Shown: one piece after another, positions 7,708 through 15,851 of the stretch
Layout of the letters: each line of letters opens with the position of its first letter
Position numbering within the stretch: position 1 is the stretch's first letter
Source: Paractinoplanes bogorensis
Lineage (GTDB): Bacteria > Actinomycetota > Actinomycetes > Mycobacteriales > Micromonosporaceae
Length of the DNA stretch: 32,398 nt
Direction of reading: 5' to 3'
NCBI RefSeq assembly: GCF_018829635.1
Contig: NZ_JAHKKG010000026.1
Location: 1 to 32,398 of the forward strand
Notes under the pieces: generated by a model
Database searches by the model: none
What the model saw: only the letters and a program-made list of their open reading frames with translations
Told to the model about the DNA's origin: nothing
Translations under genes and position numbers: made by a program

Positions 7708-9221
7708 TGCCGGAGATTCTCGAGGCGCATCACATCAGCAAGAAGTACGGCGGCGTACGGGCGCTCAAGGATGTCACCTTCACCGCCTACCGCGGCCAGG
7801 TCAACGTGCTGGTGGGGGAGAACGGCGCCGGCAAGTCCACGCTCATGAAGATCCTCTCCGGGAGCGAGCAGCCGACCAGCGGCGAGATCCTCCTCGACGG
7901 CGAGCCGGTGCAGCTGGGCAGCCCGCGCGAGGCCCAGGCCCGCGGCATCGGGATCATCCACCAGGAGCTCAGCCTCTTCCCCAACCTGACGATCGCCGAC
8001 AACCTGTTCGCCGGTCGCGAGCTGCGCCGGGGCGGCCGGTTCGTGGACGCCGCCGCGCAGCGCCGCCGGGCCCGTGAGGTGCTGCAACGTCTCGGCCAGG
8101 ACCGGCTCGCCCCGGACACCCTGGTCGGCGACCTGCCGATCGGTCAGCAGCAACTCGTCGAGATCGGCCGGGCCCTGCTCACCGACGTACGCGTCCTGAT
8201 CATGGACGAGCCGACGTCGGCGCTGTCCAACCACGAGGTCGACGTGCTCTTCGGCGTGATGGCGGAGCTGCGCCGCGACGACGTGACGGTCATCTACATC
8301 TCGCACAAGCTCGACGAGTTCCGCCGCATCGGCGACTGGGTCACCGTCTTCCGCGACGGCGGGCTCGTCGCCCACGAGTCGATGAGCCGCACCGACACCG
8401 GGTGGATCGTGCGCCAGATGGTCGGGCGGGACCCCGATTCCCTGTACGCCCGCAACAGCGCGCCGGTCGGTGACGTGCTTCTCGACGTACGGGGTCTGAC
8501 CGTCCCCGGCCCGGTCCAGGTCGACGACGTCTCGCTGACCGTGCGCGCGGGCGAGGTGGTCGGCATCTACGGCCTGATGGGCGCGGGCCGCACCGAACTG
8601 GTCGAGACGCTGATGGGTATGCGTCGGCCGAGTGCGGGCGACGTGGTGATACGCGGAACGCATGAGCCGAAGGGCACCGTGCAGGCCCGGATGGCGGCCG
8701 GCCTGGCCCTGGTGCCCGAGGACAGGCAACGCGACGGACTCGTGCCCACCATGTCCGTACGGGAAAACATTCTCCTGGCGACTCTGGCCCGGATGACCCG
8801 TGGTGGCTTGCTGAACGGCGGCACCGAGCAGCGCACGGCCGACGGCAAGGTCGGCGAGCTGGCGATCAAGAGCCCCGGTCTGGGCGCGCTCGTCACCGCG
8901 CTGAGCGGCGGCAACCAGCAGAAGGTCGTGCTGGCCCGGGCCCTGCTCACCGACCCGGTCGTGCTGCTGCTGGACGAGCCCACCCGCGGTATCGACGTCG
9001 GCGCCAAGGCGCAGATCGCCGCGCTGATGGCCGACCTGGCCGCCCAGGGCTTCGGGGTGCTGTTCATCTCGTCCGAGCTGGCCGAGGTCATGGCCATGGC
9101 CGACCGCGTGCTGGTGATGGCCCGCGGCCGGGTCACCGCCGAGTTCACCGCCGGCTCCGTCACCGAGGAGGCCCTGGTGGCCGCGTCCGCATCCGACAGC
9201 GTCCTGGAGGCGACGAAATGA
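7707..9221 (+). CDS. Sugar ABC transporter ATP-binding protein (RbsA/XylG type, double cassette)
   Basis: A 504-residue duplicated ATPase that energises sugar import. Cassette one has Walker A GENGAGKST (37-45), signature LPIGQQQ (143-149) and Walker B VLIMDEPT (163-170). Cassette two has a degenerate Walker A, GLMGAGRT (289-296), with Arg for Lys, as is normal in this family. It also has an intact LSGGNQQ (from 399) and LLLDEPTRGID. I chose the ATG at 7707, which overlaps the DUF2291 stop; the longer upstream frame is the shadow of that gene. The end overlaps the permease start by 4 bases. An exact copy of the recurrent CCGTACGGGAAA lies at 8755-8766. Confidence 0.96.
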   Translation: MPEILEAHHISKKYGGVRALKDVTFTAYRGQVNVLVGENGAGKSTLMKILSGSEQPTSGEILLDGEPVQLGSPREAQARGIGIIHQELSLFPNLTIADNLFAGRELRRGGRFVDAAAQRRRAREVLQRLGQDRLAPDTLVGDLPIGQQQLVEIGRALLTDVRVLIMDEPTSALSNHEVDVLFGVMAELRRDDVTVIYISHKLDEFRRIGDWVTVFRDGGLVAHESMSRTDTGWIVRQMVGRDPDSLYARNSAPVGDVLLDVRGLTVPGPVQVDDVSLTVRAGEVVGIYGLMGAGRTELVETLMGMRRPSAGDVVIRGTHEPKGTVQARMAAGLALVPEDRQRDGLVPTMSVRENILLATLARMTRGGLLNGGTEQRTADGKVGELAIKSPGLGALVTALSGGNQQKVVLARALLTDPVVLLLDEPTRGIDVGAKAQIAALMADLAAQGFGVLFISSELAEVMAMADRVLVMARGRVTAEFTAGSVTEEALVAASASDSVLEATK

Positions 9222-10297
9222 CCGACACGCACGTGGCAGCTCACCGCCAGGCGGCCGCGCCTCCGCCCGACGCGCCCCGCCACACGGCGCTGGCCCGGGC
9301 CGCGCTGCTGCTCCTGCGTGGGCGCACGCTGGTCGTCCTGGTCCTGCTCGTGATCATCTTCAGCTCGATCTCGTCCGAGTACCTGACCCAGAGCAACCTG
9401 ATCCTGATGACCAAGCACGTGGCCATCAACGCGATCCTGGCCATCGGCGTGACGTTCGTGATCCTGACCGGTGGCATCGACCTCTCGGTGGGCTCGATCG
9501 CGGGGCTGGCCAGCATGGTGTCGGGCGGCCTGCTGTTCAAGGGCCTGAACGTCCCCGGCGGCACGATCTTCTTCTCGGTCGCCGTCGTCATTCTCATCGG
9601 CATCGTCGTCGGCGCACTGGTCGGCGCGGTCAACGGCCTGCTGATCACCCGCTTCCGGGTGGCGCCGTTCATCGCCACGCTCGGCATGCTCTACGTCGCC
9701 CGCGGCGCCGCGCAGTTGCACAGCGACGGCGGCACCTATCCCGACCTGGCCGGCACCGAGGCCCGCGGCAACACCGGCTTCGGTTTCATCGGCGTCGACA
9801 GCATCCTCGGTATTCCGGTCGCCGTATGGATCATGGTGATGGTCGCGGCCGCCGCGGTCCTGGTGACGACCAAGACCCCGTTCGGCAAGCGCATCTTCGC
9901 CGTCGGCGGCAACGAGCGCGCGGCGGTGCTGTCCGGCATCAGGGTCAACCGCATCAAGATTTCCGTGTACGTGATCTCGGGCGCATGTGCGGCGCTGGCC
10001 GGCCTGCTCCTCACGTCGGAACTCGGCGCCGCCTATCCGGACACCGCCACCACGTACGAGCTCAACGCCATCGCCGCCGCGGTGCTCGGCGGAACCGCCC
10101 TCAGCGGCGGCCGCGGCACGATCATCGGCACCGTGATGGGCGCCTTCGTCATCGGCTTCCTCAGCGACGGCCTCGTGCTGGTCGGCGTCTCGACGTTCTG
10201 GCAGTCCGTGGTCAAGGGCGCCGTCATCGTCTTCGCCGTCATCACCGAGCAGGCGCAGCAGCGTCTGCAGTCCACCCTCACCCGACGCACCGCCTGA
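9218..10297 (+). CDS. Sugar ABC transporter permease (RbsC type)
   Basis: A 359-residue inner-membrane protein with about eight to ten helices. It carries the ribose-type permease hallmarks ILTGGIDLSVGSIAGL, GAVNGLLITRFRVAPFIATLGML and GGTALSGGRGTIIGTVMGA. The last of these sits near the cytoplasmic EAA-like loop that contacts the ATPase. The N-terminal 25 residues are polar and Pro/Ala-rich. The start ATGA overlaps the ATPase stop. Together with the neighbouring ATPase and binding protein it completes an importer for a monosaccharide or polyol. Confidence 0.95.
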   Translation: MTDTHVAAHRQAAAPPPDAPRHTALARAALLLLRGRTLVVLVLLVIIFSSISSEYLTQSNLILMTKHVAINAILAIGVTFVILTGGIDLSVGSIAGLASMVSGGLLFKGLNVPGGTIFFSVAVVILIGIVVGALVGAVNGLLITRFRVAPFIATLGMLYVARGAAQLHSDGGTYPDLAGTEARGNTGFGFIGVDSILGIPVAVWIMVMVAAAAVLVTTKTPFGKRIFAVGGNERAAVLSGIRVNRIKISVYVISGACAALAGLLLTSELGAAYPDTATTYELNAIAAAVLGGTALSGGRGTIIGTVMGAFVIGFLSDGLVLVGVSTFWQSVVKGAVIVFAVITEQAQQRLQSTLTRRTA

Positions 10298-10304
10298 CCG
10301 CACC

Positions 10305-10344
10305 CGCCTTCGCACCGCCGCTCTCGCCTTCGCGCCGCCGCTCC
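10305..10344. repeat. Tandem 20-bp duplication between permease and binding protein
   Basis: Two adjacent 20-bp copies (10305-10324 and 10325-10344) differ at two bases and are built of CGCCTTCGC and CCGCCGCTC blocks. They occupy most of the 84-base gap, are very pyrimidine-rich on the plus strand, and may separate translation of the binding protein from the permease. Confidence 0.7.
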
Positions 10345-10381
10345 ACCCCCCGCTCCGTCGCTTGTGAAGGGATCAAACTCC

Positions 10382-11380
10382 ATGAGATATCTCCCGTCCC
10401 GCCGAGCTTTCCTCGCCGTCGGTGCCGCCTCCGTCCTGGCCCTGTCCGCCTGCGGGGGCAGCGATGACTCCTCGTCGTCATCCTCGTCCGGCTCGAGCGC
10501 GGCCCCCGCCGCGTCCAAGCTGATCGTGATCATCACGCCGTCGCCCGACAACGTGTTCTTCAAAGCCGAGCAGGAAGCCGCCGACGCCCAGGCCAAGAAG
10601 CTCGGCTACGAGACGCTGGTGCTCAGCCACGACGACGACCCGACCAAGCAGAGCCAGCAGTTCGACACGGCGATCTCGCGCAAGGCGGCCGCGATCATCC
10701 TGGACAACGCGGGCGCCGACGCCTCGGTGACCGCGATCCAGCGGGCCAAGGACGCGCAGATCCCGACGTTCCTGATCGACCGCGAGATCAACAAGACCGG
10801 CGTCGCGGTGGCCCAGATCGTCTCCAACAACGCCCAGGGCGCCGGGCTCGGCGGTCAGGAGTTCGCCAAACTGATGGGCGGCAAGGGTGAATACGCCGAG
10901 CTGACCGGCAAGCCGACCGACACCAACGCGGGTGTGCGGTCGAAGGGCTACCACGGCGTACTGGATCAGTATCCGGACCTCAAGATGGTCGCCCAGCAGA
11001 GCGCGAACTGGGACCAGGCCGAGGCGCTGCAGAAGACCCAGACGATCCTGCAGGCCCACCCGAACATCAAGGGCATCATCGCCGGCAACGACACGATGGC
11101 CCTGGGCGCGTACGCCGCGGTGCAGGCCTCGAACAAGAAGGACATCATCGTCACCGGGTTCGACGGCAGCCCGGACGTCGTCTCCTCGATCCTCAAGAAG
11201 GGGATCAAGGCGACCGTTCTCCAGCCCGCCAGCAAGATCGCGGAGATGGCCGTCGACCAGGCCGACGCGTACATCAAGAACGGGAAAGCGGACCAGCCCG
11301 AGAAGCAGTCGATCGACTGCGTGCTGGTCAACCCGGACAACGCCGGCACGGTCAAGAACTTCGCCGTCGCCGGTTCCTGA
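10382..11380 (+). CDS. Sugar-binding lipoprotein of the ABC importer (RbsB/Peripla_BP_4 type)
   Basis: A 332-residue extracellular lipoprotein. I placed the start at the ATG at 10382 because AAGGGA lies 9 bases upstream; the GTG at 10364 would put that ribosome site inside the gene. The signal has a twin-arginine motif SRRAFLA (6-12) and a lipobox LSAC with Cys24, then a Ser-rich linker. The mature part has the two-lobe ribose-binding pattern: DNVFFKAEQEAADAQAKKLGY, AAIILDNAGADA, PTFLIDREI, GIIAGNDTMALGAYAAVQ and VTGFDGSPDVV. The acidic, DREI-containing pocket region resembles binding proteins for small pentoses and polyols, but the ligand is not fixed by sequence. Confidence 0.93.
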   Translation: MRYLPSRRAFLAVGAASVLALSACGGSDDSSSSSSSGSSAAPAASKLIVIITPSPDNVFFKAEQEAADAQAKKLGYETLVLSHDDDPTKQSQQFDTAISRKAAAIILDNAGADASVTAIQRAKDAQIPTFLIDREINKTGVAVAQIVSNNAQGAGLGGQEFAKLMGGKGEYAELTGKPTDTNAGVRSKGYHGVLDQYPDLKMVAQQSANWDQAEALQKTQTILQAHPNIKGIIAGNDTMALGAYAAVQASNKKDIIVTGFDGSPDVVSSILKKGIKATVLQPASKIAEMAVDQADAYIKNGKADQPEKQSIDCVLVNPDNAGTVKNFAVAGS

Positions 11381-11409
11381 GCGTCACCATCCTGAGAAAG
11401 GCACAACCC

Positions 11410-12291
11410 ATGCTCGTCGCCGACCCCCGTACCGCCGCCGCCTGGCGCCTCTTCCGGCAGGAGTTCGCCGACGCCGGCCCCGAGCGCCGCCGCGAGATGC
11501 TGCGGACGCGGGCCAACCAGTCCCGCACCGCCGATCTGCGGATGATCGGCCGGGCCAAGCTGGGCCACGTGGGCGGCGACATGTCCGTCCTCGACATCCT
11601 GACCACGCTGTTCTTCGGCGTGCTGCGGGTCGACCCGGAGAAGCCGGAGTGGGCCGACCGGGACCGGTTCGTGCTCAGCAAGGGACACACCGCCGGGGCC
11701 CTGTACGCGACCCTGGCCGCGGCCGGGTTCTTCCCGGAGGCCGAGCTCGACACGTTCGCGGGGCCGCTCTCGGCGCTCAACGGTCACCCCAACCGGGTCA
11801 AGGTGCCGGGCGTCGAGACCAACACCGGCCCGCTCGGCCACGGCCTGCCGGTCTCGGTCGGCATGGCCGTCGCGGCCCGGCTGTCCGGGTCGTCGCGGCA
11901 CGTCTACGTGGTGCTCGGCGACGGCGAACTGCAGGAGGGCAGCAACTGGGAGGCCGCGATGACCGCCGGGCATCGCGGCCTGGCCAACCTGACCGCGGTC
12001 GTCGACCGCAACCGCCTGCAGCAGGGCGCCCGCACCGAGGAGACGAACACCCTGGACCCGCTGGACGACAAGTTCCGCGCGTTCGGGTGGGACGTGCTCG
12101 AAGTCGACGGGCACGACCATCTCGCGCTGTTCGAAGCGCTCACTTCACCGCGCGGATCCCGGCCGACCTGCGTCATCGCCAACACCACCAAGGGAAGGGG
12201 CGTCTCGTTCATGGAGGACCGCGTCGAATGGCATCACAAGGTGCCGTCGGCCGAGCAGATCGTCACCGCGACGGCGGAGCTGGCCCGATGA
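11410..12291 (+). CDS. Transketolase N-terminal subunit (TPP-binding half)
   Basis: A 293-residue stand-alone first half of transketolase. The TPP/Mg motif runs from GDG at 170-172 to Asn201. KLGHVGGDMSVLDILTTLFF and DRFVLSKGHTAGALYA supply the usual His and substrate loops. GAGAAAGG precedes the ATG. The stop overlaps the next gene as ATGA, so the two halves should be made in equal amounts. Split transketolases occur in specialised sugar operons, including the apulose-4-phosphate transketolase AptAB of D-apiose catabolism and sulfosugar transketolases. The kinase and isomerase genes alongside favour the former. That assignment is inference; the transketolase fold is clear. Confidence 0.93.
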   Translation: MLVADPRTAAAWRLFRQEFADAGPERRREMLRTRANQSRTADLRMIGRAKLGHVGGDMSVLDILTTLFFGVLRVDPEKPEWADRDRFVLSKGHTAGALYATLAAAGFFPEAELDTFAGPLSALNGHPNRVKVPGVETNTGPLGHGLPVSVGMAVAARLSGSSRHVYVVLGDGELQEGSNWEAAMTAGHRGLANLTAVVDRNRLQQGARTEETNTLDPLDDKFRAFGWDVLEVDGHDHLALFEALTSPRGSRPTCVIANTTKGRGVSFMEDRVEWHHKVPSAEQIVTATAELAR

Positions 12292-13250
12292 GCGCGCCCG
12301 TCCTCTCGTCTCCGGAGGCTTTCGACTGCCGGGTCGCCTTCGCCGACGAGTTGGCCGCTCTGGCGCGCGAGGATGAGCGAATCGTCGCCGTGTGCAACGA
12401 CTCGGTCGGATCGAGCAACCTCGTGCAGTTCCAGAAGGAGTTCCCCGACCGGCTGATCAACGTGGGCATCGCCGAGCAGGACATGGTCGGGGTCGGGGCC
12501 GGCCTGGCGCTCAGTGGTTACATCCCGTTCGTGTGCGGCGCGTCGCCGTTCCTGACCGGGCGCGCGCTCGAGCAGATCAAAGCCGACGTCGCCTACAGCC
12601 AGTCCCCGGTGGTGCTGTGCGGGATGAGCCCCGGCATGGCGTACGGGGAACTGGGCCCGACCCACCACTCGATCGAGGACCTGTCGTGGCTGCGCGCGAT
12701 CGCCGGCCTCGACGTGATCGTGCCCGCCGACCCGGCCGAGACCCGTTCGGCGGTGCGCTGGGCGGCCCACGCGGCGCGGCCCGCGTTCCTGCGCGTCGGC
12801 CGGTTCAAGGTGCCCGCGGTGACCGGGGAACGGCCGTTCACGTACGGCGCGGCAACCACTCTGCGCGATGGCACTGATGTCACGGTGGTAGCGGCCGGAA
12901 CCATGGTCTCCCGCGCGCTCGACGCCGCCGAGGAGGCCGCCGAGCAGGGAGTGTCGGTGCGAGTGCTGAACATGTCGACGATCGCGCCCCTCGACGAGGA
13001 GGCGATCCGCGCGGCGATGCGCGAGACCCGCGGCATCGTCACCGCCGAGGAGGCCACCACCACCGGAGGCCTGGGCGCGGCGGTCGCGGCCGTCGTGGTC
13101 ACCGAGCGCACCCCCGTGCCGATGCGCCTGCTCGGCATCCACCGCGAGTTCGCCCCGACCGGCACGACGGCGTACCTGCTCGAACACTTCGGCCTGACCG
13201 CCGCCGACATCCGGGCGGCCGCGCTCACGCTGGCCCGCACCGATGCCTGA
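12288..13250 (+). CDS. Transketolase C-terminal subunit (pyrimidine-binding and C-terminal domains)
   Basis: A 320-residue second half of transketolase, beginning at the ATG that overlaps the previous stop. The catalytic glutamate that activates TPP is Glu63 in NVGIAEQDMVGVGAGLA. GPTHHSIEDLSWLRAI and the PAFLRVGR strand follow, then a transketolase C domain with VTAEEATTTGGLGAAVA. Together with the upstream gene it would form an alpha2beta2 enzyme that moves a two-carbon ketol unit. A near-copy of the recurrent motif (GCGTACGGGGAA) lies at 12639-12650. The end overlaps the earliest possible kinase start by 8 bases. Confidence 0.93.
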   Translation: MSAPVLSSPEAFDCRVAFADELAALAREDERIVAVCNDSVGSSNLVQFQKEFPDRLINVGIAEQDMVGVGAGLALSGYIPFVCGASPFLTGRALEQIKADVAYSQSPVVLCGMSPGMAYGELGPTHHSIEDLSWLRAIAGLDVIVPADPAETRSAVRWAAHAARPAFLRVGRFKVPAVTGERPFTYGAATTLRDGTDVTVVAAGTMVSRALDAAEEAAEQGVSVRVLNMSTIAPLDEEAIRAAMRETRGIVTAEEATTTGGLGAAVAAVVVTERTPVPMRLLGIHREFAPTGTTAYLLEHFGLTAADIRAAALTLARTDA

Positions 13251-14814
13251 CACCCACTCCGGCGACCCGGATGGCGGCGCCGTCCGCGAGCCGGGTGCCG
13301 TGCCCGAGCGGGGCGCCGGCGGTGAGCTGGGTGCCGTAGGTGATCGGGGCGTGGGTGACCTTGTGCTGGCGATCGATCAAGGCACCAGCTCGACGAAGTG
13401 CCTGCTGGTCGACGCGGCGGGGGCGGTGGTGGCTACGGGGTCGGCGGCGGTGCCGATCCGGTATCCGCGGCCGGGGTGGGTCGAGCAGGACGCGGGCGAG
13501 ATTCTGGACAGCGTGCTGGCAGCGGCTTCGGAGTGCCTGGCCGGCGTGGATCCGGGGCGGGTGCGGTCGATCGGGCTCAGCACGCAGCGCGAGTCGGCCG
13601 TCGTGTGGGACAAACGGACGGGTGAGCCGGCCGGGCCGGTGCTGGGCTGGCAGGACCAGCGGGCCCAGCCGATCTGTGATGCATTGCGGGACAAGGGCGA
13701 GGCTTCCCGCGTACGGGAAATCTCGGGTCTTCCGCTCGATCCGATGTTCAGCGCGGCCAAGTTGCGATGGCTGCTCGACCGGACGCCCGGCGCCGCCGTC
13801 GGCACGGTGGATGCGTGGTTGCTGTTCGCGTTGACCGGCCGGCACCGGATCGAGTCGGGCAACGCCTCGCGCACGCAACTGCTCGACGTGCGGGCGGGGG
13901 CGTGGAGCCCGGAACTGCTCGACCTGTTCGGGATCCCGGCATCCGCGCTTCCGGCCATCACGCCGTCATCGGGGTCGCTCGGTGTCGTCGGTGCGCGCGG
14001 GGGAGTGCTGGACGGCCTGCCGATCACCGCGGTGCTCGGGGATTCGCACGCGGCCCTCTACGCGCACGGCACCCTGGCCTCCCGCGGCGTCAAAGTCACC
14101 TACGGCACCGGGTCGTCGGTCATGCGCCTGGGCGCCACCGATGACACCGGTGTCTGCCTGACCGTCGCGTGGAACGACTGCCTGGCCGCCGAAGGCAACA
14201 TCCGGTCGTCGGGCGCGACCGTGGCCTGGCTGGCGTCGGTCACCGGTGTCACGGCGGCCCGGATCGCCGAGCTCGCGGCCGAGTCCAGCAGTGACGGCGT
14301 GGTCCTCGTGCCCGCGTTCGGCGGTCTGGCCGCGCCCTACTGGGACGACAACGCCGTCGGGCTGATCAGCGGCCTGACCCTCGGCAGCGGTCCGGGCCAG
14401 CTCGCCCGCGCCGCCGTCGAGTCGATCGCCCACCAGGTCACCGATGTCATCGAAGCCATGACACCGAAAGACACAAGTCCCGCCGCCGACTCCTCGCGCG
14501 CGGCTGACTCGTCGAGTTCCGGCCGCTCGCCGCGCTCCGGCGGCTTCTCGCGCGCCGCCGATTGTCTGCTCGCCGATGGTGGAGCGGCCGGCAACGACAC
14601 CCTCATGCAGATTCAGGCTGACCTCACCGGGCTGCCCGTCTATCGGGCCCGCACCACCAACCTGTCCGCCCTCGGCGTCGCCTTCCTGGCCGGGGGCTTC
14701 ACACCACCGATCGAATACGACGAGTTCCATCCACAACCCGGCGACTTCACCGCCCAGCGTTCCGCCTGGCGCGCCGCGATCGCACGCTCACGTGAGCGCG
14801 GCGCGAGCATCTGA
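13243..14814 (+). CDS. FGGY carbohydrate kinase, glycerol kinase-like (candidate apulose kinase)
   Basis: Phosphorylates a small sugar or polyol with ATP. FGGY signatures are in order: LAIDQGTSSTKC, GWVEQD, STQRESAVVWDK, GLPLDPMFSAAKLRWLLD, GNASRTQLLD, YGTGSSVMRLG, VPAFGGLAAPYWDDNAVG and LADGGAAGND. The best resemblance is to GlpK, yet the operon has no glycerol genes. Two oddities are visible. Residues about 407-440 are a Ser/Ala/Arg-rich insert in a loop that is normally about 11 residues long. The first 39 residues include a diverged 12-residue tandem repeat. The ATG at 13243 overlaps the previous gene but has no ribosome site. A GTG at 13351, 7 bases after AGGTGA, would give 487 residues starting just before the first kinase strand and may be the true start. 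Confidence 0.88.
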   Translation: MPDTHSGDPDGGAVREPGAVPERGAGGELGAVGDRGVGDLVLAIDQGTSSTKCLLVDAAGAVVATGSAAVPIRYPRPGWVEQDAGEILDSVLAAASECLAGVDPGRVRSIGLSTQRESAVVWDKRTGEPAGPVLGWQDQRAQPICDALRDKGEASRVREISGLPLDPMFSAAKLRWLLDRTPGAAVGTVDAWLLFALTGRHRIESGNASRTQLLDVRAGAWSPELLDLFGIPASALPAITPSSGSLGVVGARGGVLDGLPITAVLGDSHAALYAHGTLASRGVKVTYGTGSSVMRLGATDDTGVCLTVAWNDCLAAEGNIRSSGATVAWLASVTGVTAARIAELAAESSSDGVVLVPAFGGLAAPYWDDNAVGLISGLTLGSGPGQLARAAVESIAHQVTDVIEAMTPKDTSPAADSSRAADSSSSGRSPRSGGFSRAADCLLADGGAAGNDTLMQIQADLTGLPVYRARTTNLSALGVAFLAGGFTPPIEYDEFHPQPGDFTAQRSAWRAAIARSRERGASI

Positions 14815-14863
14815 ACGCCGCGAAGCCGACCCGGACCCGTACCCCTCGTGATGGGAGCACAGC

Positions 14864-15847
14864 ATGACCGAGTACCCCCGCTTCGGCGCCGGGCTGTGGC
14901 ACTTCGCCACCTACGTCGACCGGTATGCCAGTGACGGCTACGGGCCGGCGCGCACCACCCTGGACGCGATCGAACTGGCCGGACAGGTCGAGGATCTGTC
15001 CGTCGTCGACCTCAACTACCCGTTCACCCCGGGCGTCGGGCTCAGCGAGGTCAAGGACGCCCTGGCCGCGCAGGGACTGTCGGCCATCGGCATCACCCCG
15101 GAGATCTACCTGCGTAAATTCAGCCGGGGTGCGTTCACCAACCCCGATCCCGGCGTACGGAAAACCGCTCTTGATCTGATGCACGAGGCGGCTGGGATCG
15201 TGCGGGAGCTCGGCGCCGACTATGTGAAGATCTGGCCCGGTCAGGACGGATGGGACTACCCGTTCCAGGTCGACCACCGGACACTGTGGAAGCTCGCCGT
15301 CGACGGCATGCGCGAGCTGGCCGGTGCGCACCCGGACCTGAAGTTCGCCATCGAGTACAAGCCGCGTGAGCCACGCGTCAAGATGACGTGGGACTCGGCC
15401 GCCCGGTCGCTGCTCGGCATCCAGGAGATCGGGCTCGACAACGTCGGCATCCTGCTCGATTTCGGGCACAGCCTGTACGGCGGCGAGTCCCCGGCCGACG
15501 CCGCGCAGCTGATCATCGACCACGGCCGCCTCTACGGCATGGACGTCAACGACAACCTGCGTGGCTGGGACGACGACCTCGTGGTCGGCACGGTGCACCT
15601 GACCGAGATCTTCGAGTTCTTCCACACGCTGCGCAAGAACAACTGGGAGGGTGTGTGGCAGCTCGACCAGTTCCCGTTCCGCGAGGACAGCGTCGACGCC
15701 GCCAACACCGCCATCGGCACGCTGAAGCGGATCCACCGGGCGCTCGACCGGCTCGACACCGCCGGGCTGGCCGAGGCTCAGGACCGGCAGGACGCGATGG
15801 CCGCCCAGCGCATCGTGCAGAACGCGCTGTTCGGCGCCGTAGAGTGA
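14864..15847 (+). CDS. Xylose-isomerase-like TIM barrel sugar isomerase (candidate D-apiose isomerase)
   Basis: A 327-residue TIM barrel of the AP-endonuclease-2/xylose isomerase-like superfamily, cytoplasmic and metal-dependent. Probable metal and substrate residues are Glu164 (FAIEYKPREPR), Asp199 and His202 (LLDFGHSLYGGESP), Asp227 and Asn229 (GMDVNDN) and Asp268 (WQLDQFPF). Its position after transporter, transketolase and kinase implies it makes the ketose that the kinase phosphorylates. In the published apiose route this step is apiose to apulose. GGGAG sits before the ATG. A motif variant, GCGTACGGAAAA, lies at 15153-15164. Epimerase activity on another pentose or tetrose remains possible. 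Confidence 0.85.
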   Translation: MTEYPRFGAGLWHFATYVDRYASDGYGPARTTLDAIELAGQVEDLSVVDLNYPFTPGVGLSEVKDALAAQGLSAIGITPEIYLRKFSRGAFTNPDPGVRKTALDLMHEAAGIVRELGADYVKIWPGQDGWDYPFQVDHRTLWKLAVDGMRELAGAHPDLKFAIEYKPREPRVKMTWDSAARSLLGIQEIGLDNVGILLDFGHSLYGGESPADAAQLIIDHGRLYGMDVNDNLRGWDDDLVVGTVHLTEIFEFFHTLRKNNWEGVWQLDQFPFREDSVDAANTAIGTLKRIHRALDRLDTAGLAEAQDRQDAMAAQRIVQNALFGAVE

Positions 15848-15851
15848 CCGG

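Noticed and set aside
10932..12287. Extended N-terminus for the transketolase C-terminal subunit
   Set aside because: That part overlaps the binding protein and transketolase N-subunit in another frame and is a shadow. The ATGA overlap marks the start.
11410..13250. Transketolase broken by a frameshift
   Set aside because: Both halves begin and end at domain borders with a clean ATGA overlap, and two-gene transketolases are a known normal form.
13243..14814. Glycerol kinase in glycerol catabolism
   Set aside because: There is no glycerol facilitator or glycerol-3-phosphate dehydrogenase nearby; the operon context is pentose-like.
11410..15847. Sulfoquinovose transketolase pathway
   Set aside because: That route has a split transketolase but needs no FGGY kinase, and I see no sulfosugar-specific genes.
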